This document shows, piece by piece, positions 7,452 to 17,169 of a stretch of 43,547 nucleotides of DNA (its first letter is position 1; each line of letters begins with the position of its first letter). The DNA is taken from NCBI GenBank assembly GCA_910579225.1, contig CAJTTI010000025.1, forward strand, positions 8,698 to 52,244, read 5' to 3'. The notes below the pieces were generated by a model that was given only the letters and a program-made list of their open reading frames with translations, did not search any database and was not told where the DNA came from. The stretch is from an uncultured Lachnospiraceae bacterium (GTDB taxonomy: Bacteria > Bacillota > Clostridia > Lachnospirales > Lachnospiraceae). Both the position numbers and the translations under genes were made by a program.

Positions 7452-8909
7452 TTAATCAAAAGGATGCATTTTATTTAAAAGCTCTGTCTTCATCTCATAC
7501 AGCCGCTCTGAAAGGTCTACATAGACTTCGTGGGGATTCACCAGTCTTTTTGTCTCATCCCAGAGAGTATTTTGTTCCTCAATACAGTGTTCGCGAATAT
7601 CCATAACCGAGGGCGAACAATAGATGCAGTTTCCGTTCTCGAAGACCTTCACCATCAGCTCTTTCATCGTATATGTGCCACCTTTCAGATGCGTTTTCTT
7701 CCAGGTCTCCAGAGGATCAAAGATTATCAGGTCTTTTGATTCGTCGAATCGGTCATCTACAAGACAGATCAGATCTGCCTTCAGTTTTCCGTTTGCCTTT
7801 TCATAGATTCTGTATATGGTCTTATTCCCCGGATTTGTGATCTTTTCTGTGTTCTCAGACAGTTTAATCTTTGGCACAAACTCTCCGTCCCCACTCTTCA
7901 CCGCCGCCAGTTTATAGACCCCTCCAAAAGCAGGACAGTCTTTGGAAGTGATCAGGTTGGTTCCCACGCCCCAGGATGTAATCTTTGCCCCCTGAGTCTT
8001 CAGACTGTCAATCAGATACTCGTCCAGGTCGCTTGATGCAGAGATGACGGCATCATGAAATCCCGCCGCATCCAGCATCTTCCTCGCCTCTTTTGACAGA
8101 TATGCCAGATCCCCGCTGTCCAGACGGATTCCATAACGGCCATTCAACTTCTTCGCCTTACGCATCTCTTTAAACACACGAATCGCATTAGGCACTCCGG
8201 ATTTCAGGGTATCATAAGTATCCACTAACAGTGTACATGCATTCGGATACAGATTTGCATAAGTCTTGAACGCCGTATACTCATCCGGAAAACTCATAAT
8301 CCAGCTGTGCGCATGAGTCCCTAACACAGGTACGTCAAAAAGCTGCCCCGTCAGCACGTTGGAAGTACCAATACATCCTCCGATCATGGCTGCACGCGCG
8401 CCATAGACCCCGGCATCCGGCCCCTGGGCCCTGCGCAAACCAAATTCCATAATGCCATCTCCTCTGGCTGCATTGACCACCCTGGACGCTTTGGTGGCAA
8501 TCAAACTCTGGTGATTGATAATGGTCAGAATCGCCGTTTCCACCAGCTGTGCTTCCATAATCGGTGCAATTACTTTTACAAGAGGTTCTCTCGGAAATAC
8601 CACTGTTCCCTCCGGGATTGCATAGATATCCCCACTGAAGTGAAAACTGCTCAAATACTCCAGGAAATCTTCATCGAATATGCCTACGCTTCTTAGATAC
8701 GCCACATCTTCTTTTGTAAAATGCAGGTTCTTGATGTAGTCGATGACCTGATCCAGTCCCGCGGCTATGGCATATCCGTTCCCACAGGGATTGGTACGGT
8801 AAAATGCATCAAAGATTACCGTTTCCTGAATCGGATTCTTAAAATACCCCTGCATCATGGTCAGTTCATAGAGATCGGTTAAAAGCGTCAGATTTTGTGT
8901 AATGCTCAT
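7452..8909 (-). CDS. pncB: Nicotinate phosphoribosyltransferase
   Basis: A 485-residue cytosolic enzyme that joins nicotinate and PRPP to give nicotinate mononucleotide in NAD salvage. Family features include the opening TDLYELTMMQGYF, FRTNPCGNGYAIAAGLD-type segment, EFGLRRAQGPDAG, THAHSWIMSF, the IRLDSGDLAYLSK segment and the SSDLDEYLI segment. Length and architecture match the clostridial form. The start follows AGGAGG by nine bases. It lies 12 bases behind the GH25-like lipoprotein gene and so is probably co-transcribed with it. I saw no NAD-regulator site. Confidence 0.95.
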   Translation of the reverse strand: MSITQNLTLLTDLYELTMMQGYFKNPIQETVIFDAFYRTNPCGNGYAIAAGLDQVIDYIKNLHFTKEDVAYLRSVGIFDEDFLEYLSSFHFSGDIYAIPEGTVVFPREPLVKVIAPIMEAQLVETAILTIINHQSLIATKASRVVNAARGDGIMEFGLRRAQGPDAGVYGARAAMIGGCIGTSNVLTGQLFDVPVLGTHAHSWIMSFPDEYTAFKTYANLYPNACTLLVDTYDTLKSGVPNAIRVFKEMRKAKKLNGRYGIRLDSGDLAYLSKEARKMLDAAGFHDAVISASSDLDEYLIDSLKTQGAKITSWGVGTNLITSKDCPAFGGVYKLAAVKSGDGEFVPKIKLSENTEKITNPGNKTIYRIYEKANGKLKADLICLVDDRFDESKDLIIFDPLETWKKTHLKGGTYTMKELMVKVFENGNCIYCSPSVMDIREHCIEEQNTLWDETKRLVNPHEVYVDLSERLYEMKTELLNKMHPFD

Positions 8910-8921
8910 CGGAAATTCCTC

Positions 8922-10559
8922 CTATTTTCCATAGCCAATATTTAAGCCTGTATATCCGCTTATACCATCCACCATTCCCTTGGCGGTATACTGCCAGATC
9001 TCACATGGCATGGTATAAGTAAGCTTTGAATCATACTGCGTCAGCCAAAGCCGACAACTGCCGAGTTTCTCCATATCAATACAATCAGACAGAAATGCCT
9101 CATCCGCATGGATGATGGGCGTATACCCACATTCTCTTAATGTCTGACAATATGCAGCTATGTATTCTGTTCGCTCTTCTTTTCCAATTCCATCTGCTCT
9201 GCCGTCATGTTCCGGATTTGCATAGGAAACTGTGACTGCGATCATGTCTGTGATCCCATATTTCTCTGCCATGCGGGCAGTCAGTGTTGCTTCCTCCACC
9301 GCCTCTTCACACGTAATCGCCTGAGTAAATACGGAGATACCTGTCATAAGGCCGGCCCGGCGCGCCCCTTCCAGGTTCTTTTCCGCCTGTGTATCCGGAA
9401 CAAGGATTCCTTCTACGGAATCTCTGAAAGCACACTGAATGATCGCATAATCAATTCCTGCATCTGCTGCTTTTTCCCAGTCAATTTCGCCGTTTTCTTC
9501 CGATACTTCGATGCCGGAGCTGCTTGTCTTCACACCATTTTCATCAAATTCATGGCGAATTCCCTGAATGACCTGTGAACCGGTTACCTTCTCTCCATTC
9601 ACATCAAAATAATAAATATCGCCTTCCAGCTCCTGCCAGCCATAGTAGCAGTATTCACCAGTACCCACTATCTTTTCCTGAAGAATAGGGACTTTCTCTT
9701 CTGTTGTAATCTTTATCGTTTTCGCCACTGTCCCCATATCCATCTCTGACAGATTTGCCATGTCTCCGGGCTCTCTCTCCATAACCTCCGTGCACCGGTA
9801 TTTCACGGAATACAGATAACTTAACCCGTTGCCATCATCTGCCACCTCGCTGCAGTCAATACTGATGATATCATATTCCTCATCCCCATCTTCCAGGCCC
9901 AAAAACCATAACGCCAGTTCCTGGTTCTTTTCTCCCAGCCGGATTGTTTCCTCGCTGTATTTATATTCGTACCACACCCCATTTTCATATGCATATTTCG
10001 GGTCCCCTGCCTGATTCACATACAGGATGGGAACCTCCTGCTCTGTTTCTACCACTTCATATGTCTCAGGATCATTCTCATCTACAACAGACTCCTCGTA
10101 CTTTATTTCTGTGATCTCTTCTTTTCGGGAATCTGTATATTCCACTGTATTCTCCGGAGTTCTGTCCGCAGAACTGTAAATTTTTTGAATTTTTCCGTTA
10201 GAAACTTTGACGTCCTGGTTTTGTTGCTCCTGAAGACCGGAGATTTCTTTTTGAGCATTTTCCTCGCTTTGAAGTTCTTTCACAGTCTGTTCTGTCTTTT
10301 CTGAAGATAAAATCTCTGGTCGATCCTCTTCTGACATATTTTCTGCCTCCGGCATTTCAACCACAGGCAAAATATCCCTGTCAGTTTCTCCATCTGCAAG
10401 CAGAGCCCTCCTTACAGAAGGCTCCGTCATTAACTCTCCTTCTTCTGGATTTTCACCCTGTACTTCTGCTTTCCAGTCAGATCCTGCTGTTGTGCTGCAT
10501 CCTGTCTGAAAGCCTGTCATGCAGACGAATCCAAGAAAAAGGACCATCATTTTTCTCAT
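8922..10559 (-). CDS. Lipoprotein with degenerate GH25 domain and cell-wall-binding repeats
   Basis: A 545-residue predicted lipoprotein (lipobox before Cys21). Residues about 22-180 are acidic, Glu/Gln-rich and probably a disordered tether. The middle part (about 185-300) is unrecognised. Residues about 305-347 hold two repeats resembling choline/glucan-binding repeats (GWQELEGDIYYFDVNGEKV, then HEFDENGVK). From 349 to the end is a GH25 lysozyme-like barrel. In GH25 enzymes an Asp follows GI near the start and a D-x-E pair ends the fourth strand; here these read GIEVSEENG and AVTVSYA, so all three acidic positions appear changed. It is probably a binding or structural protein rather than a lysozyme. 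The start overlaps the previous stop as ATGA. Confidence 0.8.
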   Translation of the reverse strand: MRKMMVLFLGFVCMTGFQTGCSTTAGSDWKAEVQGENPEEGELMTEPSVRRALLADGETDRDILPVVEMPEAENMSEEDRPEILSSEKTEQTVKELQSEENAQKEISGLQEQQNQDVKVSNGKIQKIYSSADRTPENTVEYTDSRKEEITEIKYEESVVDENDPETYEVVETEQEVPILYVNQAGDPKYAYENGVWYEYKYSEETIRLGEKNQELALWFLGLEDGDEEYDIISIDCSEVADDGNGLSYLYSVKYRCTEVMEREPGDMANLSEMDMGTVAKTIKITTEEKVPILQEKIVGTGEYCYYGWQELEGDIYYFDVNGEKVTGSQVIQGIRHEFDENGVKTSSSGIEVSEENGEIDWEKAADAGIDYAIIQCAFRDSVEGILVPDTQAEKNLEGARRAGLMTGISVFTQAITCEEAVEEATLTARMAEKYGITDMIAVTVSYANPEHDGRADGIGKEERTEYIAAYCQTLRECGYTPIIHADEAFLSDCIDMEKLGSCRLWLTQYDSKLTYTMPCEIWQYTAKGMVDGISGYTGLNIGYGK

Positions 10560-11647
10560 TTTACTTCCTCTTCAGTTTCTGATACAGGCTCCTCTGTCTC
10601 AGTCCCCTCTGTCTCCTCTGCCTCCGGTTCTTCCGGTACCGGCTGATTAAAGATTCGTTCAAATGTCAGTGTCTGGAGCAGTTCGTCATTGGTCGTAATT
10701 TCAGTATTTTCAAAAAGTGGTGTATACCACGCATCATAAGCTGCCCGTTCCCTCTGGGACAATTCATTCTGCGCGGCTGTCTCCGTTGCAGCTTCATCAA
10801 AAGTGCTTTCCATAAAGACAACATAATATCCGTCTTCCGTCTCAATCACATCTGAACACTCGCCTTCTTCCAGGTCATCTGCCGCACGCAACACCGCTTC
10901 CGCCAAACTGCTGCTGTCTTTCCCGTAAGTCATGGAAGATGCACTCAGTCCCTGTGTCTGCGCAGCTGTGTTCAAGTCGCTGCCTGCTTTCACATCGGCA
11001 AGAATAGCCTCCATCTGTGTCTTTTTCTCTGTCCGCTCCGATTCTGTCAGTTCTGTCACATTCCCCTCTTCGTCCGTCGTACCCATAAGAGAGTTCATAA
11101 CATAAGAGATACGTTTCTGAGCCACAGATTCCGGATCCACCACAGAGTCTATAGTCGCCGCACAGGTTTTATATACTTTAGACTGCAGCGCAGCAAGCTG
11201 AAGAACATGTGTGACCGTTGCCTCGTCTGCAGACATGGCTTTCAGTGTTTTGCTGTCGTTTGCCGCGAGGAATGCTTTTGCTGCCTCCGACGCCTGGTTC
11301 TTCTCCTCGTCTGTCAGAGACACAGACAGTTCTTCTGCATGTGACTCCACTACATAATATTCCTGCAAAGTGCTCACAACCGTATCCCGAATGGATTCCC
11401 CATAGGGGGTTCCAAGTCCCATCAGATCCTGATTCATAAAATCTTCCCCGAAATAGAGGCCATACATTCCCTGCATCTGAGTTTGCTGATATCTGAGATA
11501 AAAATTCACCTCTCCAAGAGGCACCGATACCCCTCCCACATTCATTGCTTCCGCCGTATTATCCATTCTGCTGCTTTTTGAACATCCGGTTAATGCGGTA
11601 GTCATCACAAACAGAAGAATCAAAAATCCTGCCATATATTTTCTCAT
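10556..11647 (-). CDS. PrsA/SurA-like foldase lipoprotein
   Basis: A 363-residue lipoprotein (lipobox LTGC, Cys22) on the outer face of the membrane. The N-terminal part (NVGGVSVPLGEVNFYLRYQQ) resembles SurA_N chaperone domains; residues about 180-310 resemble a parvulin rotamase (RISYVMNSLMGT, LNTAAQTQGL, EGECSDVIETEDGYYVVFMES) but lack the glycine-rich central part, so isomerase activity is doubtful. The C-terminus is a Glu-rich tail. It is a diverged tandem paralogue of the next gene upstream. The start is set by AGGAGG ten bases upstream rather than an ATG 11 codons earlier. It overlaps the next gene by four bases. Confidence 0.82.
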   Translation of the reverse strand: MRKYMAGFLILLFVMTTALTGCSKSSRMDNTAEAMNVGGVSVPLGEVNFYLRYQQTQMQGMYGLYFGEDFMNQDLMGLGTPYGESIRDTVVSTLQEYYVVESHAEELSVSLTDEEKNQASEAAKAFLAANDSKTLKAMSADEATVTHVLQLAALQSKVYKTCAATIDSVVDPESVAQKRISYVMNSLMGTTDEEGNVTELTESERTEKKTQMEAILADVKAGSDLNTAAQTQGLSASSMTYGKDSSSLAEAVLRAADDLEEGECSDVIETEDGYYVVFMESTFDEAATETAAQNELSQRERAAYDAWYTPLFENTEITTNDELLQTLTFERIFNQPVPEEPEAEETEGTETEEPVSETEEEVK

Positions 11648-11703
11648 ATTACACTGTCCTCCTAATTGTAAACTTTTCATTAAATTATAATCTTTTTTTA
11701 TAC

Positions 11704-12705
11704 TTAGAGCAACTCCTTTAATACAATTTTCACATCAACCTGATCCAGGACCTCCTGATTCACCGTAATATCTGCCGAGGCCTTCCACTCCTCGTATATC
11801 CTTTCATATTCGTCCTCTTTCGCAAGATCAGCCAGATGTTCTCTCCAGTAAGCGGTTCCTTCTTCATCATAATCACTGGTATGCTGTACCAGAAACCACC
11901 CTTCCTCCGTCCAGATCGGTTCTGAAACCTCGCCTGTATCCAGAAGCCTTGCAGCATCCAGCATCCTTGGCTCCTGACCATCCCCCTCATTACTCCTGCC
12001 CATACTGGACTCAATGGGTGTCAGTCCTTCTGCTTCCGCCGCCCCTTTTAAATCTCCGCTTTCCTGTGCCTCCCTGCATACAGACTCTGCCACCAGGGCA
12101 CGTCGTTCTCTTTCCTCTTCGGAAAAAGGCGTCAAATTTCCTTCCTCATCTCTGAGGCCGGTCGTAGAAATCAGAACATAACAGATTCCTTCTCTGTGTA
12201 CCTCCTCCTCCGGAAGTTCCGGTACAAAATCTTCCACACATGCCTGCGCTGTCAGGAGCGACAGTTCCCGTTCCGATAATCTTTCACAGACAAATTCCGT
12301 ATCCGCTCCCGCATATTCCAGAAGCGCTTCGTGATACGCCTCCATAAAAGACTCCGCCCGCTTCTGAATCTCCTGCCTCTTTACTTCATCAAGTGCAACA
12401 CCATATTCCTCCGAATGCTGATTGACCAGATGAATCCGGCAGATTGTATCCAGCACATCTTCCTTCAGCTGATCTGCCATGGTGCTGCCATCCTCCTCCA
12501 CACTGGTCCACATATCGTCCCCATAGAGATCCAGCCCGTCTTTCTCCCATTGCATCTGATTCATCCGAACATAAAAATTCCATTCTCTGAGTCCTATCGC
12601 TTCTCCATTCACTGTAAAAGCAACCGGGTCTTCCTCTGCAGAGGTATGCCCGCAGCTGCACAAAATCATACATACCAGAAAAAGTCCTGTCATCCTTTTT
12701 ATCAT
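11704..12705 (-). CDS. Second PrsA/SurA-like lipoprotein
   Basis: A 333-residue lipoprotein (LCSC, Cys18), paralogous to the gene downstream. Shared features are FTVNGEAIGLREWNFYVRMNQMQ near the mature N-terminus, the ICYVLISTTGLRDEEGNLTPFSEEER segment and TEEGWFLVQHTSDYDE near the end. It probably assists folding of secreted proteins, as PrsA does, although the rotamase-like part is incomplete. It lies 59 bases behind mfd, where clostridia often have a PrsA gene. An AGGAG site supports the start. Confidence 0.8.
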   Translation of the reverse strand: MIKRMTGLFLVCMILCSCGHTSAEEDPVAFTVNGEAIGLREWNFYVRMNQMQWEKDGLDLYGDDMWTSVEEDGSTMADQLKEDVLDTICRIHLVNQHSEEYGVALDEVKRQEIQKRAESFMEAYHEALLEYAGADTEFVCERLSERELSLLTAQACVEDFVPELPEEEVHREGICYVLISTTGLRDEEGNLTPFSEEERERRALVAESVCREAQESGDLKGAAEAEGLTPIESSMGRSNEGDGQEPRMLDAARLLDTGEVSEPIWTEEGWFLVQHTSDYDEEGTAYWREHLADLAKEDEYERIYEEWKASADITVNQEVLDQVDVKIVLKELL

Positions 12706-12764
12706 TTTGTATCTCCTGATTAAAGTTTTGCCCCGGCCCTTCCAATGCCCGGACCAACGCTGTT

Positions 12765-15700
12765 TTAAAGTTCCAGCAGAATCTTCATCCGATCAAGCAC
12801 CTGCGCAGTCAGACTCAGTATATTTTGGGATGGTTTCTGCCTGTTATTTTTTATCTGGTATATAAACTGTACCGGCTCCGACTTCCGGAAGGTCATCTCT
12901 CCCTGCATCTGCATAATCAGCTCTGGTATCTTTACCGGATTGATCCTGGCTTTTTCATACATGGTGAATACAATCTGATCAGTCCTTCCTTTAATCTCCC
13001 TGATGTACAGCTCATGGGCCATACTCCGAAGTCTTGTAATCTCCAGGAGATTCAGTACGGAGCCCGGCGGATCGCCAAAACGGTCGATCAGTTCTTCCAG
13101 CATATCATCCCGCTCTTCCTCTCCCTCCACGGCTGCAATCCTGCGATAAATATCCAGTTTTAATGTCTCATTGCGGATATAAGTATTGGGAATATAAGCA
13201 TCAATCTGCAAATCCGCCACAGTCTCAAAATCCTTCTCTGCCGTTTTGGAATCCCCTTTGATCCTGCGTACGGCCTCATTTAACATCTTACAATACAGAT
13301 GATAGCCAACTGCCTGCATATGTCCATGTTGTCTCTCTCCCAGAAGCGTACCTACGCCCCGAATCTCCATGTCCCGCATGGCAATCTTAAATCCGCTTCC
13401 AAGATCCGAATATTCCCGGATCGCATGAAGCCTCTTTTCTGCCACTTCCTTTAACATTTTGTCCTTCTTATATAGAAGAAATGCGTATGCTGTCCGGTTC
13501 GAACGCCCTACTCGTCCCCGAAGCTGATAGAGCTGAGACAGTCCCATTTGATCCGCATCATGGATAATAATTGTATTTACATTGGATATATCCATACCTG
13601 TTTCAATAATTGTTGTGGACACCAGTACTTCAATGGTTCCCTCAATAAATTCGTACATAATCCGTTCCAGATCATGCTCTTTCATCTGTCCATGTGCATA
13701 AGCCACATTGGCTTCCGGTACCAGTTCCTGAATCCGATGGGCCACATCCGCGATTGTCTCCACCCGATTGTACACATAATAGATCTGCCCCTCCCGGGCC
13801 AGTTCCCGATGGATGGCCGCTCTAACCATCTCCTCATCATACTCACAGACATAGGTTTGAACAGGCATACGGTCCATGGGAGGCTCCTCCAGAACACTCA
13901 TATCCCGGATTCCTGCCAGACTCATATGAAGTGTTCTTGGTATAGGAGTGGCACTGAGCGACAGCACGTCTACATTTGTCTTTAATTTCTTAATCTTCTC
14001 CTTGTCCGCCACACCGAACCGCTGTTCCTCATCAATGATCAGAAGTCCCAGTTCCTTATATTCCACATCCTTTGACAGCACCCGATGGGTCCCGATAACA
14101 ATATCCACAAGCCCTTTCTTCAGATCGCCCAGTGTCTTTTTCTGCTGGGCCGGAGTCCGGAACCTGCACATCAGGTCAATCCGGACCGGGAATTCCCTCA
14201 TACGCTGTACAAAGGTGTTATAATGCTGCTGAGCCAGAATCGTCGTAGGTACCAGATAGACGACCTGACGACTCTCCTGGACCGCTTTAAAGGCAGCCCG
14301 GATCGCCACTTCTGTCTTTCCATATCCCACGTCTCCGCAGATCAGCCGGTCCATGATCTTGTCGCTCTCCATGTCCTTTTTCATATCCCGGATTGCTCTC
14401 TGCTGATCCTCTGTCTCCTCATATGGGAAAAGTTCTTCGAATTCTTTCTGCCATATGGTATCTGGTCCATAGATATATCCCTTTTCTGACTGCCTGGCAG
14501 CATACAGTTCCACCAGATCCTTCGCCACCTCCTGAACTGCACCCTTTACTTTTGATCTGGTTTTCTTCCAGTCCTGTCCACCCAGTGTATTCAGTCTTGG
14601 TATCTTCTCCGCATTGACGCTCCCGTATTTCTGTATGGCGTCCATCTGAGTGGCAAGAATATAAAGACAGGCTCCTTTACTGTATTCGATCTTCATATAA
14701 TCTTTTACAGTCTTATCTACCGTAATTTTTTCGATTCCCCGATAGATCCCAAGCCCGTGGTTCTCATGCACCACATAATCGCCCACAGACAGATCCGTGA
14801 AGCTGCTGATCTTGCGTCCCTCATAAACCTTTTGCTTTCGTCTTCTTTTTTTCTTCTCTCTGCCGAAAACATCTGTTTCCGATATAACCGCAAAGCGAAT
14901 CATCGGATATTCGTACCCCCGGAACACGTTTCCATGGACCACCATAATCTCTCCCGGCTGTACTACCCGTTTTTCTTCCTCGCTGTAAAATGCATTCAGT
15001 TCTTCCGCCAGGAGCTCTTCTGCCAGACGTTTTCCCCTGGTCCTGGATGCACACATCAGAATGATCTGGTAACGTTCTTTTTTCCATCGTTTCAGATCTT
15101 TTATCAGCAACTCAAAATGATTATGGTAAGACTGTATGGATCTGGTATCCAGCCGATATCGTACGGGGAAATCCATTCTTCTGTCCGTTGTCTCCAGTGT
15201 GGCAAAGGCTGCTCCTCTCATACGGCTCAGCCAATACATAACCTGCTCACAGGCAAAGATCTCCGCTTCCATTCCCGGCGCAATCTGTCCCTTTTCCATC
15301 CGGTTTTCAAAATTCTGGCGATACTCCTTCTCGACCGTCTCCCCCCGTTCAAACAACCGGTTTATTTCATCCAGAAATACCACCGACGAATACTCCCGGA
15401 CATAATCCAGAAGACTGACGCCTTCACAGTGATGATCCCGGGGACTTAACTCCGCCGCCGGATATAAAATAATCTCATCAAGATTTTCCATAGATCTCTG
15501 GCTTACTGTGTCAAAACTTCTGATGGAATCCACCTCATCATCCCACAGTTCTATACGGACCGGATATTCCTCCGTCAACGGATAGATATCCAGGATACCG
15601 CCGCGAACTGCAAACTGCCCGGGGAGTTCTGCCTGTGCCGTCCGTTCATACCCCATCTGAACCAGTCTTTTCTTTATGGCCTCCGGTTCCACAATACTTC

Positions 15701-16124
15701 CGGTTCCTATTATCATGGTCAGCTCTCTGAGTTTTTTCAAAGGGAGCAATGGGTCCATACACCCGTCCAGTGTTGTAATAATCACCGCTCTATGTTCTGA
15801 CAAAAGACAGCTTACCGCCATCATTCTCTGCTTTAACAACTCATTTCCCTGAATATCTGCATGAAAAAAGAGAAAATCTCTGGCAGGATAATAATACGCT
15901 TCTTCTCCAAGCGCCTGATATTCCTCATAGATTTCCTTCGCCTTTAATTCACTATATGTCAGTATCAGTTTTACCTGCCAGCCACGCCCCATGCCGTACA
16001 TCAAATGAGTCTTCTGAGACTCCACACATCCTGTCAGAAGCACCAATCCTTCTTCTTTTGAAAGTCTCTCTCTGGCCTGCGCAAATACCTCCAGCTGCAA
16101 CAACGGTTCATAAAAAGTATCCAT
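12765..16124 (-). CDS. mfd: Transcription-repair coupling factor Mfd
   Basis: A 1119-residue ATP-dependent translocase that removes RNA polymerase stalled at DNA lesions and recruits UvrA. The UvrB-like N-terminal part occupies about 1-440, then the RNA-polymerase interaction domain (VGDYVVHENHGLGIYRG), the superfamily 2 motor with Walker A GDVGYGKTEVA and the DEEQ box (IIDEEQRFG), motif VI QLRGRVGRSNR, the RecG-like TRG region, and the C-terminal regulatory domain. Length is normal. An AGGAG site overlaps the pth stop region nine bases upstream, so translation of the two is probably coupled. Confidence 0.97.
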   Translation of the reverse strand: MDTFYEPLLQLEVFAQARERLSKEEGLVLLTGCVESQKTHLMYGMGRGWQVKLILTYSELKAKEIYEEYQALGEEAYYYPARDFLFFHADIQGNELLKQRMMAVSCLLSEHRAVIITTLDGCMDPLLPLKKLRELTMIIGTGSIVEPEAIKKRLVQMGYERTAQAELPGQFAVRGGILDIYPLTEEYPVRIELWDDEVDSIRSFDTVSQRSMENLDEIILYPAAELSPRDHHCEGVSLLDYVREYSSVVFLDEINRLFERGETVEKEYRQNFENRMEKGQIAPGMEAEIFACEQVMYWLSRMRGAAFATLETTDRRMDFPVRYRLDTRSIQSYHNHFELLIKDLKRWKKERYQIILMCASRTRGKRLAEELLAEELNAFYSEEEKRVVQPGEIMVVHGNVFRGYEYPMIRFAVISETDVFGREKKKRRRKQKVYEGRKISSFTDLSVGDYVVHENHGLGIYRGIEKITVDKTVKDYMKIEYSKGACLYILATQMDAIQKYGSVNAEKIPRLNTLGGQDWKKTRSKVKGAVQEVAKDLVELYAARQSEKGYIYGPDTIWQKEFEELFPYEETEDQQRAIRDMKKDMESDKIMDRLICGDVGYGKTEVAIRAAFKAVQESRQVVYLVPTTILAQQHYNTFVQRMREFPVRIDLMCRFRTPAQQKKTLGDLKKGLVDIVIGTHRVLSKDVEYKELGLLIIDEEQRFGVADKEKIKKLKTNVDVLSLSATPIPRTLHMSLAGIRDMSVLEEPPMDRMPVQTYVCEYDEEMVRAAIHRELAREGQIYYVYNRVETIADVAHRIQELVPEANVAYAHGQMKEHDLERIMYEFIEGTIEVLVSTTIIETGMDISNVNTIIIHDADQMGLSQLYQLRGRVGRSNRTAYAFLLYKKDKMLKEVAEKRLHAIREYSDLGSGFKIAMRDMEIRGVGTLLGERQHGHMQAVGYHLYCKMLNEAVRRIKGDSKTAEKDFETVADLQIDAYIPNTYIRNETLKLDIYRRIAAVEGEEERDDMLEELIDRFGDPPGSVLNLLEITRLRSMAHELYIREIKGRTDQIVFTMYEKARINPVKIPELIMQMQGEMTFRKSEPVQFIYQIKNNRQKPSQNILSLTAQVLDRMKILLEL

Positions 16125-16133
16125 CCCCAGCTC

Positions 16134-16694
16134 CTAATTAAACTCATTCATCGCCTTATCCGGTCCTTCTGTAAGGATTGCCACAGCAGCCCGCGCCGCC
16201 TGGCCATAAGCTTCCTTCATCTGCTCTTCATCCGTCCCCTGAAAATGCCCCAATACATAATCTGCCAGATCATAGCCTTCCGGCTTTCTGCCTACCCCTA
16301 CTTTGATTCTGGGAAACAGCTGCGTATCCAGATGTAATATGATATTTTTGACACCGTTATGGCCCCCGGCGCTTCCTTTCTTCCGAATTCTCAGTTTCCC
16401 CGGCTCCAGAGAAACATCGTCGTAAATGATCAGAAGCTCGCTTTCCGGATCTGCTTTGTAATATCCTACTGCCTCCCCAACACTTTCTCCGCTCAGATTC
16501 ATATAAGTCTGCGGTTTCATCAGAAGCACCTTGTGCCCCTCAATCATTCCCATACCGCAGAGCGCCCTGTGTTTTCTCTGGTTCATCTCTATCCCATACT
16601 CTTTCGCCAGACAGTCCACCACCTGAAATCCCACATTATGTCTTGTTTTCTCATATTTACTGCCCGGATTACCCAGACCTGCGATCACATACAT
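16134..16694 (-). CDS. pth: Peptidyl-tRNA hydrolase
   Basis: A 186-residue enzyme that frees tRNA from prematurely released peptidyl-tRNA. The N-terminus MYVIAGLGNPGSKYEKTRHN carries the catalytic His19 and binding Asn residues; PQTYMNLSGESV and YDDVSLEPGKLRIRKKGSAGGHNGVKNI are the other two signatures. The start is behind GGAGAG; 27 further open codons upstream are very basic and not family-like. It heads the pth-mfd-lipoprotein series. Confidence 0.96.
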   Translation of the reverse strand: MYVIAGLGNPGSKYEKTRHNVGFQVVDCLAKEYGIEMNQRKHRALCGMGMIEGHKVLLMKPQTYMNLSGESVGEAVGYYKADPESELLIIYDDVSLEPGKLRIRKKGSAGGHNGVKNIILHLDTQLFPRIKVGVGRKPEGYDLADYVLGHFQGTDEEQMKEAYGQAARAAVAILTEGPDKAMNEFN

Positions 16695-16812
16695 GTCCAC
16701 TCTCCATTTTCGTCTCTTTCTTTGGCTTGTCCATGTGTATTTTACATGACGCTTTCTTTTTTTGCAACCCTGCAAAAACTTCAGTTTTATACTCTTGTAC
16801 CGAACCAGCCGA

Positions 16813-16842
16813 AAAAGCCTGCGGTTCTCACCACAGGCTTTT
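16813..16842 (-). terminator. Terminator after spoVG
   Basis: Arms AAAAGCCTG and CAGGCTTTT (16813-16821 and 16834-16842) with a T-run on the minus strand, 12 bases after the spoVG stop. Confidence 0.8.
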
Positions 16843-16853
16843 CCTTCGTAATT

Positions 16854-17126
16854 TCAGTTGCTTACAGGCTGCATAACTGCTTCTTCATATCGGTTCAGTA
16901 TCATAGTCTGGATCGAATCTCTTGTAAGCGAATTAATCGGGTGTGCAATATCTCGATATTCCCCATCAGATGCCTTTCTGCTCGGCATCGCAATAAACAG
17001 TCCTTTTTCTCCTTCAATGACTTTAATATCATGAATTACGAACTCTTCGTCGATTGTAATCGACACGACCGCTTTCATCTTCCCTTCTTTTGCAACTTTA
17101 CGAACCCGTACATCTGTAATTTTCAT
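16854..17126 (-). CDS. spoVG: Septation/regulatory protein SpoVG
   Basis: A 90-residue nucleic-acid-binding protein. The sequence MKITDVRVRKVAKEGKMKAVVSITID...FVIHDIKVIEGEKGLFIAMPSRK is the hallmark of the family, followed by DIAHPINSLTRDSI. SpoVG binds DNA or RNA and affects sporulation septation and envelope genes. The start is set by AAGGAG; six extra upstream codons are ignored. It lies 43 bases after glgD on the same strand and may be partly read through from glgCD. No clear sigma-H promoter was found. Confidence 0.96.
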   Translation of the reverse strand: MKITDVRVRKVAKEGKMKAVVSITIDEEFVIHDIKVIEGEKGLFIAMPSRKASDGEYRDIAHPINSLTRDSIQTMILNRYEEAVMQPVSN

Positions 17127-17169
17127 AGTTAAACTCCTTTTCACCTGTCACACTACTGAAATGAAAGAT

